From positions 2,501 to 12,500 of the forward strand of contig JAHBMJ010003065.1 of the NCBI GenBank assembly GCA_018398765.1: a stretch of DNA of 10,000 nt, in the 5' to 3' direction. Under the pieces are notes generated by a model. That model saw only the letters and a list, made by a program, of their open reading frames with translations. It ran no database searches and was not told the origin of the DNA. This DNA comes from Chromera velia. Taxonomy: Eukaryota; Sar; Chromeraceae. The translations under genes and the position numbers were made by a program. Every line of letters starts with the position of its first letter. Within the stretch, counting starts at the first letter, position 1. Below, in pieces: positions 1-6,743 of this stretch.

Positions 1-84
1 GCAACCAAGCAGGCAGGCAGGCAGGCAGACAGGCAGGCAGGCAGGCAAGCAGGCAGGCAGGCAGGCAAGCAGGCAGGCAGGCAG
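1..84. repeat. (AGGC)n microsatellite
   Basis: Tandem tetranucleotide GGCA/AGGC, interrupted by a few single-base variants (gcaa, gaca). It lies in the intron just downstream of the EGF exon at 99-233 and ends about 15 bases from that exon's splice donor. The left end is cut by the window edge, so its full length is unknown. Confidence 0.95.
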
Positions 85-98
85 CCCACTTCACTGAC

Positions 99-233
99 CC
101 ATGTCGCAGCCGCCCACCCCAAAAAATCCATCATTGCAGTCGCACATGAAGCTGCCGGATGAGGGTAAGTGGACGCATTTCTGGTTCGCGCCCGTGCAGC
201 TGTACATTCGTATGTCCGTCTGACAGAGGTCTT
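99..233 (-). CDS. EGF-like domain exon (module 10, last in window)
   Basis: Acceptor ACAG|AA at 234 and donor G|GTCAGT at 98 bound a 135-base (45-codon) phase 1-1 exon. It encodes an EGF fold with all six cysteines in the expected order: DLCQ, YSC, QKC, FMC, CDC's second Cys, and GGC. The segment SFMCDCNDGFFG is the typical C4-x-C5 loop with the aromatic Gly turn. The exon lies downstream of the LamG exon in the transcript, in matching phase, so the LamG module is probably not the C terminus. The gene must continue left of the window. No break was seen in this exon. Confidence 0.75.
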
Positions 234-521
234 CTGTATCCACGCAATCACTCACTCGTTTTATGGATGTGCATGGGTGAGTGGCTGCGTGGGTAGGGGC
301 TGTGTGTGGGTGTGGGTATGTGGGTGTGAATGAATATCTGACTTGTGCCACATGGCAGAAATTTTCCATCCTGATTGCACCGGACGCATGCACACTCAAT
401 TTCATTAGGAAGAGGGAAGAAAACTGTATGGCACTTTTTCCATGCATAAGAGCGCACTGGAGAAAGCAGACAATCAACTTTAATTAGCTGAATACGGACA
501 TTCACCCATAGACTGACTGAC

Positions 522-1211
522 GCATCTCCCACATCGCCTTTTGGATATCCGTCCAGCCGAGCGCCTGGTCGTAAATGCGGGATTCCTGAACGTCTGCGTT
601 GATGGCCCCGTACCATTGTGTTGAAGCACTGGCTTGAGTTCGTTCTCCCATGATAAAATGGTGATTATCTCCATTCTGGAAGTGATCCCTTCTGAAGGAC
701 TCCAGCAGCTGATTGTTTCGATACAATTTCATCTCGTTCACGTTATTGCCTAAGTCAGCACTCGTTCCGGCAACGCAGATGGGGACCCCCGGGGTAGTCT
801 CGAAGAAGGTGTAGTTGTTGCCCTGCCTTTCTGGCGATGCCCTTCTGTTGTACTCAGAATGGAAGCTCCACTCTCTCTGATTCGCCACAGAGAAGCCGAG
901 GTTGTGGTTTGAATTTGAACTCTCCGATAGACTTGTGGGAGAGCCTCCGGCCGTATTAAAATCTCTGAAGGTCAGACATCCGATCAATGTCTTAGAGCCC
1001 TAACTGCCATGAGTGTGGTCAATGCTGACTGCTCCTTCCGAAACCGCCCATTTGCTGGGAGTGTCTTCGGAACCCTCAAGAGGGAGGGCGCCGTTCGAAG
1101 GCCAGAGAATGCCTGAGGACGTCAGGAAGTTCAAATTTCCGAATTCAGTGGTCGCGGTGTTCAGGTGTTCTTCGCCCTCCTCAAACGAGTAACGCGCTTT
1201 CAAAGTCGACA
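522..1211 (-). CDS. LamG-like (concanavalin A-like) domain exon with in-frame TAG
   Basis: A 690-base (230-codon) phase 1-1 exon with acceptor GATGCAG|TG at 1212 and donor C|GTCAGT at 521. It opens with ARYSFEEGEE, the usual first strand of LamG_3-type jelly rolls. It ends with GAINADVQESRIYDQALGWT, the hallmark last-strand pattern G-x-I-(D)-x-(V)-R-I-Y-x-(R)AL. The middle has CVAGTSADLG and MKLYRNNQLLESF, matching the strand with ligand or calcium contacts in this fold. Such domains bind sugars or proteins outside the cell. A TAG at 1000-1002 (HTHGS*GSKTLIG) splits the domain near its residue 70, with the frame intact on both sides. If the donor at 521 is not used, translation ends a few codons later at TGA 502-504 (QSVYG*), giving an alternative C terminus. 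Confidence 0.75.
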
Positions 1212-1532
1212 CTGCATCAGGTGCAAGCACGGAAGAAGGAAGGAAGGGGTTTGCAAATTCAAATGCCAATTTGGCCCCAGTCCGAAAGAAGGTCCCCGAG
1301 ATGGAAGGAGAGGGAACCGGAAACATATTTGTGCGGCAGGCCAAAATAATGAGAGAAAATTACACACGAAAGAGGAGTGGGAGTGCTTGAGATCGATCAC
1401 TAACAACCAGTAGACGATTCATTGCATGGACCAGCAACACAGATCGCCGTACGAAACGAAAATCAACCCGGTGGACGATGCTGTCCGTCATGGGAATGTC
1501 TGACAGACCTACAGACCTACAGACAGACTGAC
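1212..1532 (-). other. Intron between EGF and LamG exons
   Basis: A 321-base intron. A TC-rich tract (TTCCTTCCTTCTTCC) sits near its 3' end, before GATGCAG, as expected for an acceptor. Just inside the 5' end is a short imperfect repeat of ACCTACAG units (plus strand about 1500-1531). No coding module was seen in it. Confidence 0.65.
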
Positions 1533-1664
1533 TCTGTGCATTGCAGGCGACTCCATCTCCTGTGTACCCAACATTGCAGTTGCACCGAAAACTGCCCCAC
1601 ACGTTTATGCAATACCCGTTGGCAGTGTTGCAGTTGTGGACTTGGGTCGTACATTCATCTACAT
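1533..1664 (-). CDS. Calcium-binding EGF-like domain exon (module 8)
   Basis: Acceptor CCCGCAG|AT at 1665 and donor A|GTCAGT at 1532 give a 132-base (44-codon) phase 1-1 exon. With the split Asp codon supplied by the preceding exon it starts (D)VDEC, the calcium-binding EGF signature. HNCNTANGYC and SFRCNCNVGYTGDGVAC then complete six cysteines in normal spacing. The Asn before C3 and the aromatic in GYTGDG fit the calcium-binding EGF class. This is the best-preserved EGF of the gene. The donor is a few codons after the last Cys, and its GTCAGT matches the donors of the LamG and last EGF exons. Confidence 0.85.
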
Positions 1665-1867
1665 CTGCGGGGGGTCAGGCAATCAATCATGCATGCGTAT
1701 CCATATCTGTTCGCATCTCATTTGCGTATGTGTGTGCGTGTCTGCTGTGTGAGTTTTGTTCTTTTTCCCTGCAGATCCCCCAAGCCGAGCTGTAGAGAGC
1801 CAAACAGAAGAGAAACGCAGACCCTTGCAGTTTCCTTCTTTCTCTTCCAGCCCACTGACAGACGCAC

Positions 1868-1979
1868 CTGCACAATCAGGTCCCCCCCCAGAAAGGAGCC
1901 CCGCTCCGCATGCACACACGAAGCTGCCGTCTCCGTTGACGCACGTGGAGGTGCCACAATTATGAACACTCGTCGAGAT
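1868..1979 (-). CDS. EGF-like domain exon with frame break (module 7)
   Basis: Between acceptor GTGCAG|AT at 1980 and donor G|GTGCGT at 1867 lie 112 bases, the only placed exon that is not a whole number of codons. In the phase expected from its neighbours it opens LDECS, a calcium-binding EGF start, then hits TAA at 1960-1962. From 1964 another frame reads HNCGTSTCVNGDGSFVCACG and ends PDCAG, the remainder of the same domain. The two frames overlap at TTCATAAT, so bases were probably lost between C1 and C2. The acceptor abuts a (GAGT)n tract and lacks a pyrimidine tract. Shifting the acceptor to 1985 restores frame but loses DEC. I read this exon as broken. Confidence 0.65.
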
Positions 1980-1982
1980 CTG

Positions 1983-2093
1983 CACTCACTCACTCACTCA
2001 CTCACTCACTCACTTGTTCACTCACTCACTCATTCACTCACTCACTCACTCACTCACTCACTTATTCACTCACTCACTCATGCATTCACTCAA
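1983..2093. repeat. (CACT)n microsatellite
   Basis: About 110 bases of CACT/TCAC tetranucleotide repeat with scattered variants (cttg, catt, ctta, catg). On the minus strand it reads (GAGT)n and runs directly into the splice acceptor of the EGF exon at 1868-1979, placing an AG every four bases. The plus-strand frames through it read Thr/His/Ser/Leu repeats and are not genes. Confidence 0.95.
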
Positions 2094-2336
2094 CTTCAGA
2101 GAGAAGAGATGCACACAATCTGGGACAAAAAAAAATTACAAGAGGAGGGAACAGGAGAAAAAAGTGCACCGGAGAATTCCTTCAGTCATCCAATGCGAAT
2201 ACAAGAAGCTAGAAGGATTTGAGACTGAATGAAGAGTTCATTTGAAATATTCAAAATTTGTCAATTCACCTCAGAAAGCGCAGCGTCCCGACTCTAAAGT
2301 TACTCTTGGCGCATCTGCTCACCCTTCACTGAATAC

Positions 2337-2355
2337 GGAGAGAGAGAGAGAGAAG

Positions 2356-2389
<34 letters not shown>

Positions 2390-2408
2390 GAGAGAGGAGA
2401 GAGAGAGA

Positions 2409-2441
<33 letters not shown>

Positions 2442-2490
2442 GAAAGAGAGAGAGAGAGAGAGAAAAGGGGAGAGAGAGAGAGAGAGAGAG
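2337..2490. repeat. (GA)n / poly-G / (GA)n low-complexity tract
   Basis: A GA dinucleotide tract interrupted by an uninterrupted run of about 30 G (2411-2440), then GA repeats again. It is in the intron after the EGF exon at 2497-2652 and starts within about 6 bases of that exon's donor. On the minus strand it is a CT/poly-C tract. The G run could form quadruplex DNA on the plus strand, and its length in the assembly is unlikely to be exact. Confidence 0.95.
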
Positions 2491-2496
2491 TCCGAC

Positions 2497-2652
2497 CTCT
2501 GCAGTTCGTGTCCCCCTCCGGAGTCCAGTCCCACTCCGGAGTCCACCCAAGATTACAGGCACAGAAAAAAGAGTCCAGCGTGTTTACACAGAGACCATGA
2601 ATAGTGTTACAGGAGTGTCTGCCGAGCGCGCACTCATCGAGGACAGTGGCGC
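2497..2652 (-). CDS. Calcium-binding-type EGF domain exon (module 6)
   Basis: Acceptor TTCTGCAG|GC at 2653, preceded by a pyrimidine-rich tract, and donor G|GTCGGA at 2496 bound a 156-base (52-codon) phase 1-1 exon. It reads TVLDEC, RHSC, HGLC, SFFCACNLGW and TNC: six cysteines in EGF order with an LDEC start. It is longer than usual because the C5-C6 loop carries a duplicated WTPEWD/WTPEGD stretch, from an 18-base tandem duplication around 2512-2547. The donor GTCGGA is weak. The reading frame is intact. Confidence 0.8.
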
Positions 2653-3107
2653 CTGCAGAAGAAATTAAGGGATGAGTGAACTGATCGATCGATCGAGAGG
2701 ATGTGCAGAAAGACGCACGCATTTATTCGATCGATCTATCATATGAATGAAATGATCGATCGATGGATCGATCAATCGATCGAGAGGATATGCAGAAAGA
2801 CAAGCCAAGAAAGGATGAACAGGAAATTCCCATATGAAGAAAGTCCTCACTCACTCACTCGAGACAAAGGAAGTGCAAGCAATCGTCAAGACAGAAGGCG
2901 ATCTGTGGAACCACTTTCAAACCTTGCACGGCTAAAACTATTTGTGTTAAGTTTTGCCAGAAAACGGCCACACCATCACTTCTTCCACATTGACGCCATG
3001 ATCCACATTGACGCCAATAGCATCTGCATGCTTGCGAGCGCACAGCCTTCATACTAAAGCAATCCCTAGAGGCGCGAACATCTAATACGAAAAAGAACAA
3101 AACTTAC
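2653..3107 (-). other. Intron with direct repeats
   Basis: A 455-base intron between the EGF and Cys-rich exons. It holds GATC/CGAT-rich stretches and a 27-base direct repeat (2688-2714 and 2775-2801, one mismatch) containing CGATCGAGAGGAT. It also has a short (CACT)n at about 2847-2860 and a 15-base repeat TCCACATTGACGCCA at 2984-2998 and 3002-3016. No coding module was recognised. Confidence 0.6.
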
Positions 3108-3305
3108 TTCCTTCCGGTAGCAAAAAGTCCTTCCCAGTACACGCTGATGACCCAGAATGGACGCACGTCCCCTCCTACTCCACCGACGCAGTGCAGCACC
3201 CAAGCGCGGTCCGAGGGTCACACGCCGCCTCCCCCCCAAAAGTCGGCACCACCCCGTGCCCGCACTTCCCCCCTTCTTCATCGTACACGTTGGTGTGATA
3301 CCACC
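3108..3305 (-). CDS. Cys-rich chitin-binding-like module exon with in-frame TAG
   Basis: Acceptor TTGTGCAG|GG at 3306 and consensus donor A|GTAAGT at 3107 bound a 198-base (66-codon) phase 1-1 exon. The frame reads WYHTNVYDEEGGKCGHG, then GGEAACDPRTALGCC, then TAG (3175-3177), then EGTCVHSG, a Cys, and FLLPEG. The pattern C-G..G..(A)xCDP...CC...G-x-C resembles the short hevein/chitin-binding-like modules seen beside lectin or glycosyltransferase domains in other eukaryotes. That family match is by eye only. If right, it binds a polysaccharide or serves as a disulfide-rich cap. The stop falls between the CC pair and the next Cys, so the fold cannot complete without readthrough or a different base there. 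Exon length and splice sites remain intact. Confidence 0.55.
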
Positions 3306-3582
3306 CTGCACAATTAAGGAAGAGTTAGATAGATACAAGAAGCGGAATGTCAGACAAGAAAGCAATTACTGAGCAAAAAAGAAAAAGGATACCTCAGCTT
3401 GACCACAGCATATCATCGGCAGTCTCCTCAGATACTTTGACCGTCGATTTTAGTTTTTTGATTCACCCCTCAAACACGTGTCCAGTAAATGCCACCCGAT
3501 TTTGTCTAAGCACATGAGCGAGACACCTACAGCTCTACAAAGGGAAGCCAAGAAGGAAAAAAAGAGAACAAGAAAGGCCGAC

Positions 3583-3711
3583 CAGTACAGGTAATCCCGT
3601 CCCCGAAGTACCCGTTGTTGCAGGTATAACTGAAACTGGTACCTCCATTAACGTCCGTGCAAGTTGCACGAGGAGCGCAATTGTCAGCTCCCCGTTGACA
3701 GAAAGAAGTCT
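3583..3711 (-). CDS. EGF-like domain exon lacking one cysteine (module 4)
   Basis: Acceptor TCTTGCAG|AG at 3712 and donor G|GTCGGC at 3582 give a 129-base (43-codon) phase 1-1 exon. It reads SFCQRGADNCAPRATC, then SFSYTCNNGYFGDGITC. The layout is EGF, but the position of C4 (F-x-C-x-C) is Tyr (TAT at 3626-3628), leaving five cysteines and an unpaired C2. The NNGYFGDGITC end is otherwise canonical. A single G-to-A change would explain the loss. There is no stop codon or frame break. Confidence 0.75.
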
Positions 3712-4615
3712 CTGCAAGATAAACCAGAGACGGGCACGGAGTCTCCCTCCACAACTTTCTTTCTCAACTTATAGATTGTCTGTCACAACGTTGGAGGGCA
3801 TGCCAGAATAGCACAGCAACATGAAGGCGGGTGGGGGGCGGACTCATGCAGTCCGAAATAAGTAAATGTAAAGGAGAGGAAAATCTTCAGCAAACTTTCT
3901 GAGGAGTTTCTTGGCGCGCCTCTGGTCTGTTGGGTAGTTTCCCATTCATCTTTTTGCTGCTGCAGTCACAGCTACCGGAAAGTCAGTCACTCGGTTTGTC
4001 CTTTAGCCCACGCACTCTCTCACTCTCTAAAGATTCAAGCCAGACAATCTGACGACCAGGCTACCAGAGAAATTCAAAAACTTGTTTCCAATCTGCATGG
4101 GCGAGCCTACCGATACAAGTAGCGTTGCCAAAAATACAGTTGAAGCCTGCAGAGACGTGTAGGAAACCAGGCGAGGAAAGATAAGCAAAGTGAGTGCTTC
4201 ATAAGCATACTCAGAAGGAAGAGAAAGAGAATACAAAGAGGGAGAAACACTAAATGGGATAACACGATCTCCAAAAATTCTTTCAGGAGAGAGCAGGATG
4301 TGTGAAGCTAATCCCATCTTACTCAATTCCTTTCCCTTCGAATTCGTGTTTCTGATTTGCAACTCTAGCGCTGCAAGAATTTTGGAAGAAAATATAAAGA
4401 AAAAGATATGGGAGAACGTGCTTGTAGCATGTCTCTTGCTGTCTATGAAAGAGCCCAAGGAAAAGAAAAATGCATTGAATCTCTCCATTCATGCTGCCCA
4501 TTTCCGCGTGGTGACGCAATGAAGGAAGACTGTGCGGGATCGCATGGCCTGCCCACCCAGGACTCTCTCGCAAGTGCAAAAGGAAAGAAATCATTCCATC
4601 GTTCCCCCGGCATAC
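3712..4615 (-). other. Long intron (possibly containing a decayed exon)
   Basis: A 904-base gap between the EGF and unrecognised-module exons. The only coding hint is a 36-base stretch at 4111-4146 with acceptor CTCTGCAG|GC and phase-1 donor G|GTAGGC. It reads FNCIFGNATCI, resembling the C2-C3 part of an EGF, but is too short for a domain. A 150-codon open stretch at 4027-4488 is Phe/Ser/Leu-rich without domain features. Nothing else was recognised. Confidence 0.5.
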
Positions 4616-4915
4616 CTGGTTCTTCCTCCAGAGCCGTCGCCACCCCCCCTATTGATTTCAGACTGGTCATTGACAAAAGAACGATTTGTGTATGCTCCTG
4701 CGCGCTGGAGGAGTCCAGCTTGAAGTACTCGGTGTGTGCCCACGTGGAGCCCCCCCGGAGAGGGAGCACCCCCCTTTGCTGTGACCCTAGAGTCCCCTGG
4801 GCAATTACACTCGAGTAGAACCCCTCAGGCTTCAAAAACCCAAAGTTAGAGGCCTGGTCGAGCAGAGAGAAGCTCAAATTGAAGTCAAAGTGCGCGAGTG
4901 TCAGGGAACTCAAAT
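4616..4915 (-). CDS. Unrecognised 100-residue extracellular module exon
   Basis: Acceptor CTCTGTCCAG|AT at 4916 and donor G|GTATGC at 4615 bound a 300-base (100-codon) phase 1-1 exon, fully open. The protein alternates hydrophobic and polar residues (LTLAHFDFNLSFSLLDQ; GFLKPEGFYSSVIAQGTLG; EHTQIVLLSMTSL), has no cysteines and no transmembrane segment, and is probably beta-rich. I do not recognise the family. It could be a partial jelly roll or another beta-sandwich adhesion domain. Being exactly 100 codons, in phase 1 at both ends with good splice sites, and flanked by EGF exons, it is very likely a real module. Confidence 0.6.
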
Positions 4916-5511
4916 CTGGACAGAGAAAGGGTTGGGGGGATACACAGGAAGTTGAACATACGTGGGTAATCTGAGAATGCACTGGGAGCACGCATAAGTT
5001 AGAAAGAGAGACAATTGCCGGCATCCCTCCATCCTATACAAAAGAAAAGTCCAATGAAGAAGGATCCATATTAACAGAATGAAAAGTGGGCAGGGAGGGA
5101 ATCAAGTAGGCAGGCAGGCAGGCACTGACAACCTTCCTTCTGCCCACATGCAGGGCCACAGACAGAAGGGTGCATGCATTTAATTGAAGAATTCTGTATA
5201 AAAACAAATGCTTCCTTCTGAACATGCAAGGCCATGCACAGACAGAAGGGTGCATGCATTTATTTGAAGAATTCTGTATGAAAACAAATGCTTCCTTCTG
5301 AACATGCAGGGCCATGCACGAACAGAAGGGTGCATGCATTTATTTGAAGAATTCTGTATAAAAACAAATGCTTCCTTCTAAACATGCAGGGCCATGCACA
5401 GACAGAAGGGTGCATGCATTTATTTGAAGAATTCTGTATGAAAACAAATGCTTCCTTCTGAACATGCAGGGCCATGGACAGACAGAAGGGAGAGGTACAA
5501 GGAGGACTCAC
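4916..5511 (-). other. Intron carrying the 80-bp tandem array
   Basis: A 596-base intron. More than half is the tandem array annotated separately. Just before it (about 5107-5124) is a short (AGGC)n tract. The rest shows no coding module. Confidence 0.6.
5131..5490. repeat. 80-bp tandem repeat array (about 4.5 copies)
   Basis: Four full 80-base units start at 5161, 5241, 5321 and 5401 (motif GACAGAAGGGTGCATGCATT at each start). A partial unit precedes them (from about 5131) and about 10 bases follow. Units differ by only a few substitutions (taatt/tattt, tatg/tata, cagac/cgaac, ctg/cta), so the array expanded recently. Each unit contains GTGCATGCAT. Eighty is not a multiple of three, so minus-strand open frames through it shift register from copy to copy and are not protein repeats. 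It lies wholly within an intron. Confidence 0.95.
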
Positions 5512-5634
5512 CCATGCAGAAGTCCACTTCATTTCCCGAAGTTTCAGAGGGACAGGTGCAAGTATAACTGCCATCTGTGTTGGTGCAGGTTGCCCCGGTA
5601 CCTTGGCACGGGTTGGTGTTGCATTCATTGAAGT
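5512..5634 (-). CDS. Calcium-binding EGF-like domain exon (module 2)
   Basis: Acceptor GGTCTGCAG|AC at 5635 and strong donor G|GTGAGT at 5511 bound a 123-base (41-codon) phase 1-1 exon. It reads FNECNTNPCQGTGATC, then GSYTCTCPSETSG and DFC: six cysteines in EGF order. The (D)-x-N-E-C start and the GSYTC motif fit the calcium-binding class. The domain is compact and intact. The 80-bp array begins about 20 bases beyond its donor. Confidence 0.85.
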
Positions 5635-6276
5635 CTGCAGACCAGAAAACATGTGCTCAGAGGGAGCGCTTCGATGTCTGTTCGTGGTGGGCTTAATTGT
5701 GTCTTTTCAAAAGTACAGAGAAGGCAAAAAAAGCGATGAGAAGAAAAAATAGAGAAAAAATCGACAGAAGACTGAAAAAGAAGCTGTTGCAGAGAAGAAA
5801 GGAAGAAGATTCAAGGGGAGCAGACAGCTCCCATTTTGGTCCTTCAACCTCTTTGAGGGGACAGATATGAAGAAGAATCATCAGAAAGCAATCATACAAG
5901 TCCATTGCTTTCACATACAGTGCTCATTCTTTACCCTAATGTTTTCAAGGGTATCTGAGGCAGAATGCATTCCCATGATTAGTTCATCACAACCCTCTCC
6001 ATATGTATGTATAGTTCCTTTTCTCTCCTTCTGGCGTTCTCACAGACATTTGGAAGGAAGGCGTTGGCCAACCCTAATTCTACACTGCCAGGCTTGACAT
6101 CTAACACAGTGCTACAGACAGCCGCCTCTGATTGTGCGAGAAGCATATGCGTGTCCTTGCTGGCTAGACTGACCATTGCAGTCGGAGATGCCGGACCCCT
6201 CATACCCTCATCATAACCCTCTCTCTACATATGTATAATTCGTAAAATTACTTGGTGGACAATAGCATGGACTAAC
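5635..6276 (-). other. Intron with exon relic
   Basis: A 642-base intron between the first two EGF exons. It contains the EGF exon relic near 6172-6207. It also has a loose repeat: about 5984-6012 resembles 6208-6236 (catcacaaccctctccat / catcataaccctctctct). No other module was seen. Confidence 0.55.
6172..6207 (-). pseudogene. Partial duplicate of the first EGF exon's 3' end
   Basis: These 36 bases match 6275-6310 with 5 differences, at an offset of 103. On the minus strand they read GYEGSGISDCNG followed by donor GTCAGT, the same end as the neighbouring EGF exon (GYEGSGVSDYNG, donor GTTAGT). Homology stops abruptly at 6207, so the upstream cysteines and the acceptor are missing and it cannot be a working exon. 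It retains the sixth cysteine that the full exon has lost. Confidence 0.65.
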
Positions 6277-6414
6277 CGTTATAGTCAGAGACGCCGGACC
6301 CCTCATACCCGTTGTTGCACTCGCAGAAGAACCCTGAGATACCTGCAGGCTTCAGGCACTGTGCGTTGGCGTGGCAGTTGTGCGTCCCCTGGAAGTATTG
6401 GTTGGGCTCATTCG
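6277..6414 (-). CDS. EGF-like domain exon lacking two cysteines (module 1)
   Basis: Acceptor TTTGTAG|CG at 6415 and donor G|GTTAGT at 6276 bound a 138-base (46-codon) phase 1-1 exon. It reads NEPNQYFQGTHNCHANAQC, then SGFFCECNNGYEGSGVSDYNG. C2 to C5 of an EGF are in place. C1 is absent from NEPNQYF, and the expected C6 is Tyr (TAT at 6281-6283), where the nearby relic has Cys. Losing C1 and C6 leaves C3 and C5 unpaired, so the fold is doubtful. There is no stop or frameshift. Confidence 0.7.
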
Positions 6415-6743
6415 CTACAAACAAACTCGATTAATGGCATAAAATATTAATATTATATTTGTGCATGTATATATGCATGTTTTTGGAGTTCATTTGAATC
6501 TACCTGACGCACTTCTCGCAACACACTTTCTTTTCGGACGGACGGAGGCATGTGTGCACATGTTCACTTCTGAGAAGACAGAAAACAAATAAAGCACGTG
6601 CTTTTGAATGCTGCTTCATACAGCCCTGCATATTCAAGGTAGAGAGCGAGATTTGGGGGCGCTTCTTTAGTGCAACACGTATATGAATTTGTATGGCGTC
6701 TAAAGAAAAAAAAAACACGCTTCTTCAGCTTCAGCATATATAC
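6415..6743 (-). other. Non-coding stretch upstream of the first EGF exon
   Basis: This is either the first intron (if the 6744-6804 exon is real) or the 5' flank. It holds an AT-rich segment (about 6435-6480, with TATATGCATG) and a poly-A run at 6705-6714. No coding module was recognised. Confidence 0.4.

Larger units (their letters stand above)
99..6414 (-). pseudogene. Multi-EGF/LamG modular surface protein gene (spliced, apparently damaged)
   Basis: This entry spans ten exons of one minus-strand gene, annotated separately below; it continues past the left edge and may begin at 6804. The modules are seven EGF repeats, a LamG-like jelly roll, a Cys-rich chitin-binding-like module and one unrecognised module. 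All join in phase 1, so any adjacent pair splices in frame. Such proteins are normally secreted or membrane-anchored adhesion or recognition proteins, with calcium-binding EGFs as rigid spacers; that is family knowledge, and no ligand can be read here. Damage seen: TAG at 1000-1002 and at 3175-3177, a frame break near 1962-1968, and lost EGF cysteines near 3627 and 6282. I infer a decaying copy. Sequencing error, readthrough, or in-frame skipping of the broken modules are alternatives, since skipping any intact-length 1-1 exon keeps frame. Confidence 0.6.

Noticed and set aside
1422-2222. Plus-strand open frame of about 266 codons
   Set aside because: It runs antisense over two EGF exons and through the (CACT)n tract, which forces a Thr/His/Ser/Leu repeat. 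No domain or splice logic supports it.
2242-2604. Plus-strand Glu/Arg-repeat frame and the minus Ser/Leu/Pro frames over the GA/G tract
   Set aside because: They arise from translating simple sequence. Only the EGF part upstream (2497-2652, minus) has domain support.
4111-4146. 36-base mini-exon reading FNCIFGNATCI
   Set aside because: It has plausible splice ends and phase, but covers only part of an EGF domain and could be chance. Mentioned only as a possible relic.
4027-4488. Minus-strand open frame of 153 codons
   Set aside because: Phe/Ser/Leu-rich, no domain or cysteines, wholly within an intron, and no supporting splice phase.
5131-5490. CRISPR-like array
   Set aside because: The units are contiguous 80-bp near-identical copies with no unique spacers, in a eukaryotic intron.
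5034-5652. Minus-strand repetitive frames with MHAPFC / FVFIQNSS
   Set aside because: They are translations of the 80-bp array, whose period is not a multiple of three. The frame change between copies shows no protein selection.
5693-5914. Minus-strand open frame rich in Phe/Leu/Ser
   Set aside because: An A/G-rich plus strand gives hydrophobic runs on the opposite strand; there is no module or splice support.
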